Assembly (NCBI GenBank): GCA_900543325.1
Contig: UQQU01000023.1
Coordinates: 1-43,532 of the forward strand
Reading direction: 5' to 3'
Origin: an uncultured Clostridium sp.
Lineage (GTDB): Bacteria > Bacillota > Clostridia > Clostridiales > Clostridiaceae
Length of the DNA stretch: 43,532 nucleotides
The notes beneath the pieces are model-generated. The model did no database searches. It was given only the letters and a program-made list of their open reading frames with translations, and had not been told where the DNA came from. Shown piece by piece: positions 1 to 8,467 of the stretch. The translations under genes were made by a program, and so were the position numbers. Each line of letters opens with the position of its first letter. Positions within the stretch are counted from its first letter, which is position 1.

Positions 1-58
1 ATATCATTAATTTTTCTCTATCACTGGCTTTAAAGCTTAGATCTACAATTTTCTGCAT
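1..58 (-). CDS. Possible 5' end of a gene leaving the window (partial)
   Basis: An open frame starts at an ATG at 56-58 and reads MQKIVDLSFKASDREKL toward the window edge without a stop. An AAGGGG stretch lies just before the ATG, but the gap is only one base, which is unusually short. Nineteen codons are too few to recognise a family. It could be the start of a real gene downstream of msrAB on the same strand, or chance. Confidence 0.3.
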   Translation of the reverse strand, partial: MQKIVDLSFKASDREKLMI

Positions 59-121
59 ACCCCTTAAAAGTTAACGATTTTTGCTATATTTTATATAAAA
101 AATAATTAACTAAAAAATACT

Positions 122-1081
122 TTACCTTATATTCTTTAAATAATCCCCATATCCTAATTCTTTCATTTTATCTTTAGGTATAAATTTTAATGCTGCTGAA
201 TTTATACAATATCTCAATCCGCCTAACTCTTCAGGGCCGTCTGTAAATACATGACCCAAGTGAGAATTTCCTAATTTACTCCTAACTTCAGTTCTAAACA
301 TTCCATGACTAAAATCTTCTTTTTCTTTTATATATCCTTTATTTATAGGTTTAGAAAAAGCAGGCCATCCACATCCTGAATTAAACTTATCCTTAGAAGA
401 AAATAATGGTTTTCCCGTAACTATATCTACATATATACCATCTTCAAAGTGCGCATCATATTCATTATTAAAAGGAGGTTCAGTTCCATTTTCTTGAGTA
501 ACTTTATATTGAAGAGGTGTCAAAGTTTTTTTAAGTTCTCTTTTCTTTTTATCCGATACTTTCCAGGCCTCTTCTATAAATTGTTTTCTTCCTGAACCAA
601 CATAATAAGCCTTATACCTAAATGGATTTTTCTTATAATAATCTTGATGATATTCTTCTGCAGGATAAAATTCTTTAGCTTTTAATATCTTTACAGCTAT
701 TGGCTTGTCAAATATTCCACTTTCATTTAATTTTAATTTATATTCTTCAGCTACTTTCTTTTGTTCATTATCCATATAAAATACTGCTGTTTCATAACTT
801 CTTCCTCTATCATTAAATTGTCCGCCTTCATCAGTTGGATCAATACTCATAAAGAATGCTTCTACTAATTCTATGTACTTTACAACATTTTCATCATATG
901 TAATTTCTACTGCTTCATAATGTCCTGTTTCTGTTCTACATACTTGCTCATATGTAGGATTTGCTACATTTCCACCTGTATAACCTACTACTACACTTTT
1001 CACTCCATCATATGAGTCAAAAGGTTTTACCATACACCAAAAACATCCTCCAGCAAAAATAGCCTTCTTTAATTTACTCAT
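122..1081 (-). CDS. msrAB: Bifunctional peptide methionine sulfoxide reductase MsrA-MsrB
   Basis: This protein reduces both epimers of methionine sulfoxide in oxidised proteins. The N-terminal MsrA domain (about residues 1-165) carries the GGCFWC active site with catalytic Cys13. The C-terminal MsrB domain (about 185-319) has SGCGWPAF, the GNSHLGHVF block and the RYCINSAAL motif with catalytic Cys292. The MsrB part lacks the paired CxxC zinc ligands found in many MsrB proteins. No signal peptide or membrane segment is present, so it should be cytosolic. AGGAGG stands 8 bases before the ATG. At 319 residues it has the normal length for MsrA-MsrB fusions. A CcdA-TlpA membrane redox protein lies about 0.9 kb upstream on the same strand. 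Confidence 0.96.
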   Translation of the reverse strand: MSKLKKAIFAGGCFWCMVKPFDSYDGVKSVVVGYTGGNVANPTYEQVCRTETGHYEAVEITYDENVVKYIELVEAFFMSIDPTDEGGQFNDRGRSYETAVFYMDNEQKKVAEEYKLKLNESGIFDKPIAVKILKAKEFYPAEEYHQDYYKKNPFRYKAYYVGSGRKQFIEEAWKVSDKKKRELKKTLTPLQYKVTQENGTEPPFNNEYDAHFEDGIYVDIVTGKPLFSSKDKFNSGCGWPAFSKPINKGYIKEKEDFSHGMFRTEVRSKLGNSHLGHVFTDGPEELGGLRYCINSAALKFIPKDKMKELGYGDYLKNIR

Positions 1082-1151
1082 ATAATATTCCTCCTAATAA
1101 CTAATTAAAAATAAATTAATTATAATATCATTCTTGATTTCAACAACCTAT

Positions 1152-1898
1152 CTAAAAATCAAAGTGTGATTTAATAAATTTAATCATATTATCCTTATTT
1201 TTTTCGAACTGAACTAGTCTATTCACATTTGCTCCAGAGGGATGTGGGAAACCAACAAGGATTTGATTTTCTTTTATAACCCCATCTTCTCTTAATTTTA
1301 TTAAAACTTCTTCAACAGCTTTTCCTAATGGTATTAATAATATGTTTTCTGGATTATTTAGATTTTTAAATTCACTTATAAAATTTTCATAAACATACTT
1401 CATTAAAAAGTCACTCTTCATTAATTTAGGAGTATGTCCTGAATAATTCTCCTTATTTACAAAAACCGAATATGGTATTAATGATATTGTATGTAATAAA
1501 TAATCCTTATCTTCAAATAACTCACTACAACTTTGTAATTCTAATGCTTTATTAAGTTCTATCCCATCTAACATTGAAATTATATTTTTTCTTAAACTTC
1601 CGCTAAATCTACCTGCAACTTTACATTTATATTGAATCTCCTGAATATCATCATTAACTTCTAGTTCTTTTCTTGCGGTAGCTATAGCAGTACTCATTTG
1701 TTGAAAACCTGGTGTTATTCCAATTATAAATACTTTAGCATTTGGATTTAAGTATTCATTGTGAGGAGCATAATATATTTCTATATTTTTTTCACTATCA
1801 ACTAGAAAATCTTTTATTAGCAATTCTTCTTTTGTGTATTTATTTTTTAATGGCAATTTCATTATTGCTTCTTTATAATCATATAATGTTTTTTTCAT
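1152..1898 (-). CDS. Uracil-DNA glycosylase superfamily-like protein, function unassigned
   Basis: The protein has two landmarks of the uracil-DNA glycosylase fold: a first motif IIGITPGFQQ (about residues 58-67), resembling the GxxPG water-activating loop, and a second motif FPHPSGANVNR (about 217-227), resembling the HPSP/HPSG DNA-intercalation loop. It is 248 residues, soluble, with no signal sequence. The Asp/Asn typical of the first motif in true UDGs is not obvious here, so glycosylase activity is not assured; some members of this fold are of unknown activity. GAGGT precedes the ATG at good spacing. It is a single gene between msrAB and the CcdA-TlpA gene, possibly co-transcribed with msrAB. 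The fold call is moderately sure, the substrate unknown. Confidence 0.7.
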   Translation of the reverse strand: MKKTLYDYKEAIMKLPLKNKYTKEELLIKDFLVDSEKNIEIYYAPHNEYLNPNAKVFIIGITPGFQQMSTAIATARKELEVNDDIQEIQYKCKVAGRFSGSLRKNIISMLDGIELNKALELQSCSELFEDKDYLLHTISLIPYSVFVNKENYSGHTPKLMKSDFLMKYVYENFISEFKNLNNPENILLIPLGKAVEEVLIKLREDGVIKENQILVGFPHPSGANVNRLVQFEKNKDNMIKFIKSHFDF

Positions 1899-1959
1899 AT
1901 GTACCTCTTCATCTTAAATAATTAATATACTATATATTATATACAAATATTAAATCAAA

Positions 1960-1996
1960 ATATAAATAAGCTACCCATAATTCTGAGTAGCTTACT
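1960..1996 (-). terminator. Hairpin terminator after the CcdA-TlpA gene
   Basis: TAAGCTAC (1967-1974) pairs with GTAGCTTA (1987-1994), about 20 bases past the stop of the minus-strand gene. On that strand the stem is followed by a T-rich tract (TTATTTATATTTT). Confidence 0.6.
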
Positions 1997-2015
1997 TAGT
2001 AAATTTCTTATCAAT

Positions 2016-3191
2016 TTAATCTTCTATCATCATTTTCATATTTTCTTTATCCATAGCTCCAACAATCTTATTAACTACTTCACCATCTTCATTAATTATG
2101 AAAGTAGTCGGGAATCCTCCAATACCATATTTATAAACTAATTCACCACCAAAATCCATAACAACAGGAAATGTATAATTATTTTCCTCTAAAAAACTAA
2201 CTATTTCTTCTTCTGAACCTTCCCTTCCTAAGTTTGGCGCTGCTACTCCCAATATTATAATATTATTACTATTCTCCCCATACTCATTATATATTTCTTG
2301 TATATATGGCATTTCACCTCTACAAGGTGGGCACCATGTTCCCCAAAAATTTAAAAATATAGTTTTACCTCTATATCCACTTAATGTATGCTCATTCCCA
2401 TACTGATCCTTCAATGTAAAATCTATTGCCATTTCCTCAGAGCTTTTATTATCTTCTTTATCTATAATTTCATTTTTTTCTATATTATTATACTGTTTAT
2501 TTTTATTAATATTTGTAACTCCATTAAAAAACATAACTAGTCCACTTATTATAAGAATAATTCCGCATATCTTTTTTATTATTCCCATATAGTTTTTCAT
2601 TTTATCAATACTTTTAAATAGCTTACTATAAAATCCAGCTACTATTATAAATGGCAAAATGAATCCTACTGTGTACACAATTATTAATAAATTAGCTACC
2701 ATTCCACTACTTGAACCTGAAGCCATAATAAGAACTGATGCAAGTATTGGCCCAATGCATGGTGTCCATCCAAAACTAAAAGTAAATCCTAATATAAATG
2801 CAGATAAAGAAGTCATTTCTTTTACTTTTATATTCATTCTTTTTTCTCTGCTTAATAATGTTGATTTAATTATATCTACGTAAAACAATCCCATAAATAC
2901 TATGATTATTCCACCTATAACCATTATATAATCTTTATTTTCACTAAAAAATGAACTTAATATATTTACTGATGAACCTAATATAAAAAATGTCGTTGAA
3001 ATTCCTAAAACAAATAATATAGTATTTTTAAATAATGCTGTTTTTACGAATTTATCTTCTCCATTCTTTAATATGTCCACATTACTATTTGACAATATAC
3101 TTAAATAAACTGGTAAAATTGGTAATATACACGGCGAAAAGAAAGATAATAATCCTTCTATAAATACTACCACTAAATTTAATTGCTGCAC
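2016..3191 (-). CDS. CcdA-like membrane thiol reductase fused to a TlpA/ResA-type thioredoxin
   Basis: The N-terminal half has six hydrophobic segments with the two CcdA cysteine sites, SPCILP (Cys21) and TPCIGP (Cys145), which carry electrons from cytosolic thioredoxin across the membrane. After a short charged linker (about 226-255) comes an extracytoplasmic redoxin domain with FWGTWCPPC (Cys287, Cys290) and a later cis-Pro region, GGFPTTF. The fusion therefore looks like a complete outward thiol-reducing relay. I chose a GTG start at 3191: AAAGGAG lies 8 bases before it, whereas the longer open frame to 3233 begins with an ATG without a matching site. MsrAB lies nearby on the same strand, and CcdA/thioredoxin/Msr sets occur in other Gram-positives, but this MsrAB appears cytosolic. 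A role in envelope thiol repair is inferred. Confidence 0.88.
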   Translation of the reverse strand: MQQLNLVVVFIEGLLSFFSPCILPILPVYLSILSNSNVDILKNGEDKFVKTALFKNTILFVLGISTTFFILGSSVNILSSFFSENKDYIMVIGGIIIVFMGLFYVDIIKSTLLSREKRMNIKVKEMTSLSAFILGFTFSFGWTPCIGPILASVLIMASGSSSGMVANLLIIVYTVGFILPFIIVAGFYSKLFKSIDKMKNYMGIIKKICGIILIISGLVMFFNGVTNINKNKQYNNIEKNEIIDKEDNKSSEEMAIDFTLKDQYGNEHTLSGYRGKTIFLNFWGTWCPPCRGEMPYIQEIYNEYGENSNNIIILGVAAPNLGREGSEEEIVSFLEENNYTFPVVMDFGGELVYKYGIGGFPTTFIINEDGEVVNKIVGAMDKENMKMMIED

Positions 3192-3285
3192 ATTCTCATC
3201 TCCTTTTAATATCTGGTGTAATTGCTTGTACACTGATTTAATTTATTAATATATGTATTTAAATTATTTCTTAATTAATATATAT

Positions 3286-3332
3286 TAAAAAATCACCATT
3301 ATTATACAATTATATACTAATGGTGATTTTAT
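3286..3332. terminator. Terminator after the xanthine dehydrogenase operon
   Basis: AAAATCACCATTA (3289-3301) pairs perfectly with TAATGGTGATTTT (3318-3330). On the minus strand the stem runs into six T residues, just past the stop of the last operon gene at 3341. Confidence 0.8.
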
Positions 3333-3340
3333 ATTAATAT

Positions 3341-5899
3341 CTATTTTTTAGGCTTTTTATAAAACGTATTTTCTAAAGGCAGCTTAGTTCTAAAAATTCC
3401 ATCTAACTTATAATATGCACCTTGAACTGCTGGTGCTGTTGGTATACACGTTATTTCCCCAACCCCCTTAGCTCCATATGCCAATTCTGCATTATTCTTT
3501 TCAATTATAATACTTTCTATTTCTGGAACCATAGTTGATCTAAATAATCCTAAGGTCCCAAACTTAGCAGTAGGAATTGATTCTTTTAATGGATAATCCT
3601 CTGTTAATGCATATCCTAAGCCCATAACTACTCCCCCTTCAATTTGTCCCTCAACATTTAAAGGATTTATAGCTCTTCCAACATCATGAGCTGCTACTAT
3701 TTTTTTAACTTGTCCTTCCTTGTTTAAAATAACTAACTGTGTAGCAAAACCATATGCAATATGACTTACAGGATTTTTTTTATCACTTCCCATTTTATCA
3801 GTTTTACCATAAAATTCTCCGTAAAACTCTTTACCATTAAGCTCTTTTAATGTTTTTATTTTAAGTGCTTCCTTTAATTTCAAAGCTGCAACTCTTGTAG
3901 CTTCTCCGGTAAATAATGTTTGTCTTGACGCTGTTGAAGTTCCGGAATTTGGCGTTAACTTAGTATCTGGTTTTATCCATTTAACTTTACTGGTATCTAA
4001 ATCTAAAGTTTCACATACTATCTGTGTCATGGTTGTACCTATTCCTTGTCCCATACAAGCTGCTGAAGTTTTTATAAGAACAATTTCATCTTTAACCTCT
4101 AACATAGTTCTTCCTATATCAGGGAGTCCTACCCCTATTCCAGCATTTTTAAAAGCACATGCTATTCCTACAAACTCATTTTTTTCATATTCGTCCTTAA
4201 CAGCTAATAATGTCTCCTTTAATGCAGTCCCTGCATCTGCTATCTGTCCATTAGGCAGTTCCTGCCCAGGTTCAATTGCATTTCTAAAACGTATCTCCCA
4301 AGGTGATATCCCAACAAGTTCCGCAAGTTTATTTATATTAGATTCATTTGCAAATGCTGATTGCGTTACACCAAAACCTCTAAATGCTCCTCCTGGAGGA
4401 TTATTAGTATAAACAGCTATACCTTCGACTTCAGAATTTTGATAATTATAAGGCCCTGCTGCATGAGTGCATGCTCTTTGTAATACTGGACCTCCTAAGG
4501 ATGCATAGGCTCCTGTATCTGCAATAATTTTTGCCTTCATAGCTGTCAACTTTCCATTTTCATCGCAGGCTGTTGTAAATTCCATCTTCATTGCATGCCT
4601 CTTTGGATGTACCTTTATACTTTCGGATCTTTTTAAAGTCATCTTTACAGGTTTTCCTGTTAAAAATGCAAGTAATGCTGCTTGATGTTGACAACTCATG
4701 TCTTCTTTTCCACCAAATCCTCCACCAACATACTTAGATATTATTCTAAGCTTACTTTCCTCAACTCCTAATAATGATGCAATCTCATGTAAATCATCAT
4801 AAACAGATTGTGTGCCAGTATAAACAACTAACTCCTCATCTGTAGGTACTGCCAATGCGCTTTCAGGTTCTAAAAATGCATGCTCGGTGAAAGGTACAGA
4901 GTAATTATTTGTTACAACATACTTGGAGTTTTTAATAGCCTCATCAACATTGCCTCTTTTTAAAACTTCCCTTGTTAATATGTTTCCACCTTTATGAATT
5001 TCTGGAGCTCCAACTTTAAGAGAATCTTCAGGACAAGTCATAGGTGTTAATTTGTCATAGTCTATCTTAATTAAATTAATTGCCTTTCTTGCTATATCTT
5101 CACTTTCTGCCACAACTAATGCAATGGTATCACCTACATATCTAGTTTCTTCTCCTATTGCTATTAGAGCTGGCCAATCCTTTTTTAAATGTCCACAGAA
5201 TCTATTTCCTGGTACATCAGCAGCAGTTACAACCTTAACTACCCCTTTTAAATTCAAAGCTTCACTATAATCAATATTTTTTATTAATATTCTTGGATAT
5301 TCTGGTCTAAGTGCAACTCCATAAAGCATTCCATCTATCTTTAAATCATCACAGTATCCATCTAATGCTAACACTTTATCTTCTGCATCAACTCTTCCCA
5401 AAGAATCACCAACTAACCCTTTGCACTTTACTAACGGTACTTCTTTATTATCTCTTATAATTTCAGCTGCCATTAATATGGCCTCTTCAATCTTTTTATA
5501 TCCTGTACATCTGCATATATTTCCTATAAGTGCTTTTTTTACTTCTTCTAAAGTTGGAGTTAATGTTTTATTAAATAATCCAGTAGCACTTATAACCATT
5601 CCCGGTATACAAAAACCACATTGAACTGCTCCAACCTTTGTAAATGAATAAGCAAAAACTCTTTTATAATTCTCGTCTAACCCTTCAACTGTAATAATTT
5701 TTTTATCTTTAACTTTTTCTCCTTTTAATATACAAGCTTTAGTTGCCCGTCCATCAACTAGAATCATACAAGCTCCACAAGCTCCCTCACCACAGCCATT
5801 TTTTACTGATATTAAATCTTCCGTATCTCTCAAAAACCTTATTAAAGATTCCTCTTCCCCTATACTACATACCTTTCCATTTAATAAAAAATTGACCAT
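3341..5899 (-). CDS. xdh: Selenium-dependent-type xanthine dehydrogenase, Fe-S and Mo domains fused
   Basis: This is a molybdenum hydroxylase expected to interconvert hypoxanthine, xanthine and uric acid. Residues 1-75 form a plant-type [2Fe-2S] domain (Cys36, 41, 44, 56). Residues 76-150 hold the second [2Fe-2S] cluster (Cys94, 97, 129, 131). The rest is the Mo-cofactor domain with GGGFGGKED, AFRGFG, the late VGRAINPLNVEGQIEGG block and the catalytic GVGE glutamate near residue 815. No FAD domain is present, so electrons must leave through a partner. The length (852) and the fused layout fit the family called selenium-dependent xanthine dehydrogenase. No in-frame TGA is present, so any selenium would be a cofactor ligand and not selenocysteine. 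It is the last gene of the ygeY-xdh operon, 20 bases after the PreA-like gene. Confidence 0.93.
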   Translation of the reverse strand: MVNFLLNGKVCSIGEEESLIRFLRDTEDLISVKNGCGEGACGACMILVDGRATKACILKGEKVKDKKIITVEGLDENYKRVFAYSFTKVGAVQCGFCIPGMVISATGLFNKTLTPTLEEVKKALIGNICRCTGYKKIEEAILMAAEIIRDNKEVPLVKCKGLVGDSLGRVDAEDKVLALDGYCDDLKIDGMLYGVALRPEYPRILIKNIDYSEALNLKGVVKVVTAADVPGNRFCGHLKKDWPALIAIGEETRYVGDTIALVVAESEDIARKAINLIKIDYDKLTPMTCPEDSLKVGAPEIHKGGNILTREVLKRGNVDEAIKNSKYVVTNNYSVPFTEHAFLEPESALAVPTDEELVVYTGTQSVYDDLHEIASLLGVEESKLRIISKYVGGGFGGKEDMSCQHQAALLAFLTGKPVKMTLKRSESIKVHPKRHAMKMEFTTACDENGKLTAMKAKIIADTGAYASLGGPVLQRACTHAAGPYNYQNSEVEGIAVYTNNPPGGAFRGFGVTQSAFANESNINKLAELVGISPWEIRFRNAIEPGQELPNGQIADAGTALKETLLAVKDEYEKNEFVGIACAFKNAGIGVGLPDIGRTMLEVKDEIVLIKTSAACMGQGIGTTMTQIVCETLDLDTSKVKWIKPDTKLTPNSGTSTASRQTLFTGEATRVAALKLKEALKIKTLKELNGKEFYGEFYGKTDKMGSDKKNPVSHIAYGFATQLVILNKEGQVKKIVAAHDVGRAINPLNVEGQIEGGVVMGLGYALTEDYPLKESIPTAKFGTLGLFRSTMVPEIESIIIEKNNAELAYGAKGVGEITCIPTAPAVQGAYYKLDGIFRTKLPLENTFYKKPKK

Positions 5900-5919
5900 A
5901 TACCCTTCTCCTCACTATT

Positions 5920-7014
5920 TTAATTATATTGCATTGTTAGAGCTTTTTTAGGGCATTTAGTTGCACAAAGACCACATCCAAAACACTTACTATTATCTAT
6001 GTGCAACTTATCTTTTATATCAATAGCTTCATATACACAACTTACTTTACATTGTCCACATTTTATACATTTATCTAAATTAACCTTAGGTGGAATAGAA
6101 GTTGTTCTAAATTTTCTTTCCTCTGCCTTCTTATGAGAAATACCTATTATTTCATTTACGTCACTATATCCATGGCTATCTAAAAAGTCATTTAACTCTT
6201 TAGCAATTTTTCCATAAACACCAGGTCCCTTTAATATAGCTTCAGTACATACTTGTACTGCTCTTGCACCAGCCATTAACATTTCAGCAGCATCTTTTCC
6301 TGAGGTAACTCCTCCAACTCCTATAATAGGAATATTAACAACTCTTGATGCATCATATATATTTCTTACAGCTAATGGTCTTATTGGTGCTCCTGAAAGC
6401 CATCCGTAACCTTTTTCACTTCCCATAATTGGATATCCAGTTTCAATATCAATTGCCATACAAGGCCCAAAGGAATTAATCATAACTAATCCATCTGCTC
6501 CTGCATCTTGTAATGCTTTTGCTATACCTTGAATATCCGTATGAGGACTTAACTTCATAAAAACAGGACAATCCAATGTTGATTTTGCAGCCTTCATCGC
6601 ATTTACTATTGGTCCAATATCTGTTCCAACATAATGTGTAGAAAGTTCTACTGCATCTGCATAAGGTTTAACTAAAGGGGCAACCTTTGAAATTTGATCT
6701 GCTGTATATCCCATACTTACTATCATTGGGACTCCAGCTTCCTTTGCTCTCTTATACTCTTTCGCTGCCCATTGTTCTTTTGGTAACTCTGACCATAACT
6801 CTGTATTTAAAAAACCTGAATTAGTTTTTGCCATACAAGGTCTTGGTACATCTGCCGGGTTTTCTGATATAGTTTTAGTAACTATTCCTCCAGCTCCCCC
6901 TTGTACTGCCTTTACACAAAGTTTTCCATCTTTTGCACCTGGTCCAGCTGCAGTAAAAATCGGATTACTAAATTTCATTCCTAATATATCAATATTTAAA
7001 CTTGCCATTCCCAT
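5920..7014 (-). CDS. PreA/dihydroorotate dehydrogenase-like flavoprotein with C-terminal 2[4Fe-4S] ferredoxin
   Basis: Residues 1-300 form an FMN TIM barrel of the dihydroorotate/dihydropyrimidine dehydrogenase class (FSNPIFTAAGPGAKDG at the N-terminus, VFMKLSPH, GVGGVTSGKDAAEMLMAGA for FMN phosphate). The C-terminus (about 315-360) carries two 4Fe-4S motifs, CIKCGQCKVSC and CFGCGLCATKC. This is the PreA architecture, which reduces or oxidises cyclic amides using electrons passed through Fe-S clusters. In this operon it occupies the place where other purine-degradation clusters carry the larger Fe-S flavoprotein YgfK. I infer that it handles a purine ring intermediate or acts as redox partner of the FAD-less Xdh. 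The first ATG is only two bases from the G-rich site, so the second ATG (7008) is also plausible. Confidence 0.85.
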   Translation of the reverse strand: MGMASLNIDILGMKFSNPIFTAAGPGAKDGKLCVKAVQGGAGGIVTKTISENPADVPRPCMAKTNSGFLNTELWSELPKEQWAAKEYKRAKEAGVPMIVSMGYTADQISKVAPLVKPYADAVELSTHYVGTDIGPIVNAMKAAKSTLDCPVFMKLSPHTDIQGIAKALQDAGADGLVMINSFGPCMAIDIETGYPIMGSEKGYGWLSGAPIRPLAVRNIYDASRVVNIPIIGVGGVTSGKDAAEMLMAGARAVQVCTEAILKGPGVYGKIAKELNDFLDSHGYSDVNEIIGISHKKAEERKFRTTSIPPKVNLDKCIKCGQCKVSCVYEAIDIKDKLHIDNSKCFGCGLCATKCPKKALTMQYN

Positions 7015-7035
7015 ATCCCCCCTCTTTATTCTTAT

Positions 7036-8370
7036 TTAAAGTTTCTTCCACAACTTCTCTGCTACTTGTCGTGCTTTCTTATAAATAAGCTCCTCATCAA
7101 TGTTAACTATTACTCTATCTTTCATTACAACTTTTCCATTAATAACAGTTGTATCAACACTTCTACCTGAAACACCAAATAAAATATGTCCAAAGTAATT
7201 ATTTTTATCCATAGGAGTCATAGGATTATAGTCTACTACTATAACATCAGCATATGCTCCTTCCTCTAAAACACCTAATGGATTATTATAATATTTTGAA
7301 ACAATCTCTTTATTATTGTTAAATACCATTTTTGATGTTTCCATAAATCCAACATTAGAGTTACATAAATTATGCTTATGAATAATATTTTCAACCTTCA
7401 TTGATTCAAACATATCACTTGTATAGCCATCTGTTCCCATACCCACTCTAATGCCCTTATCTATCATTTTAATTACAGGTGCAACACCTACAGCATTAGC
7501 CATATTAGATTCAGGATTGTTAACAACACTAGTATTAGTTTCTTTTAAAATATCTAATTCAGCTTCATTAACATGTATACAATGAGATGCAATAGTCTTT
7601 TCACCCAATATTCCATAATCCATTAATCTTTCAACAGTTCTTTTTCCACTATATCTTAAACTATTATTTAGATCCTCAATTCCCTCTGATACATGAATAT
7701 GATATCCTGCATCAATTCCATCCATAGCTTCTCTACACTTTTCTAAACTTTCATTACTTAAAGTAAATGATGCATGCATTCCAAACATACCCTTAGTCAT
7801 ATCATCTTCTTTTGCATTAGCATATTTTATAAAATCAATATTTTCATTAATTCCTTGTTTAAGTATTCTTTGTCCATCTCTATCTGAAACTTCATAGCAA
7901 TAACACCCTCTTATACCTAGCTCATCAGCTACATTAGATATTGCAAATAAACTTCCTTCTACCGACATAGGACTTGCATGATGATCAAAAACAGTCGTTA
8001 CACCATTTTTTATACATTCAATTAAAGTTGTATATGCACTATATCTTATATCTTCTAGTGAAAGCTTTTTATCAATTCTCCACCAGACATTCTTTAAAAT
8101 ATCAGTAAAGGTTTCTGCTGGAGGATTTTTCAAATCTAATCCTCTAGCAAAAGCACTATATATATGATGATGGGTATTTATCATTCCTGGCATTATAAGT
8201 TTCCCTTTAGCATCTATAAACTCATCATACTTATTAGCATATTTATATTTAATTTTTGAAGTTTCCCCAACTTCTTTAATCATATTGCCTTCTATAGCTA
8301 TACATCCATTTTCTATAAAAGTATTATTATTATCATTAGTAATAACTCGTCCATTTCCAATTAAAATCAT
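7036..8370 (-). CDS. ssnA: Putative aminohydrolase SsnA
   Basis: A 444-residue metal-dependent hydrolase of the amidohydrolase superfamily, close to the guanine deaminase and chlorohydrolase branch. Visible marks are the N-terminal small beta domain, GMINTHHHIYSA (the first metal histidines, about 63-74), GYHIHVSE, ASHCIHV and the late metal aspartate in GMGTDGY, and a C-terminal GAYADVIVVDYNP closing strand. SsnA is a recurrent member of selenium/molybdenum-linked purine gene clusters. A deaminating or ring-opening step in purine breakdown is the likely role, but its exact substrate is not settled by sequence. AGGTGGG lies four bases before the ATG. It sits 22 bases upstream of the PreA-like gene in the same operon. 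Confidence 0.92.
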   Translation of the reverse strand: MILIGNGRVITNDNNNTFIENGCIAIEGNMIKEVGETSKIKYKYANKYDEFIDAKGKLIMPGMINTHHHIYSAFARGLDLKNPPAETFTDILKNVWWRIDKKLSLEDIRYSAYTTLIECIKNGVTTVFDHHASPMSVEGSLFAISNVADELGIRGCYCYEVSDRDGQRILKQGINENIDFIKYANAKEDDMTKGMFGMHASFTLSNESLEKCREAMDGIDAGYHIHVSEGIEDLNNSLRYSGKRTVERLMDYGILGEKTIASHCIHVNEAELDILKETNTSVVNNPESNMANAVGVAPVIKMIDKGIRVGMGTDGYTSDMFESMKVENIIHKHNLCNSNVGFMETSKMVFNNNKEIVSKYYNNPLGVLEEGAYADVIVVDYNPMTPMDKNNYFGHILFGVSGRSVDTTVINGKVVMKDRVIVNIDEELIYKKARQVAEKLWKKL

Positions 8371-8467
8371 AATCCCACCTACTTTTTGATATTTTTAATT
8401 TTAACTACAATATATTAATTTTACCAAAAATTTCAATTTTAAACAGATAGGTGCTATTTTTTATTTT

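Noticed and set aside
3341..5899. Selenocysteine in the xanthine dehydrogenase
   Set aside because: There is no in-frame TGA in the gene; selenium, if used, would be a labile cofactor atom, which cannot be seen in DNA.
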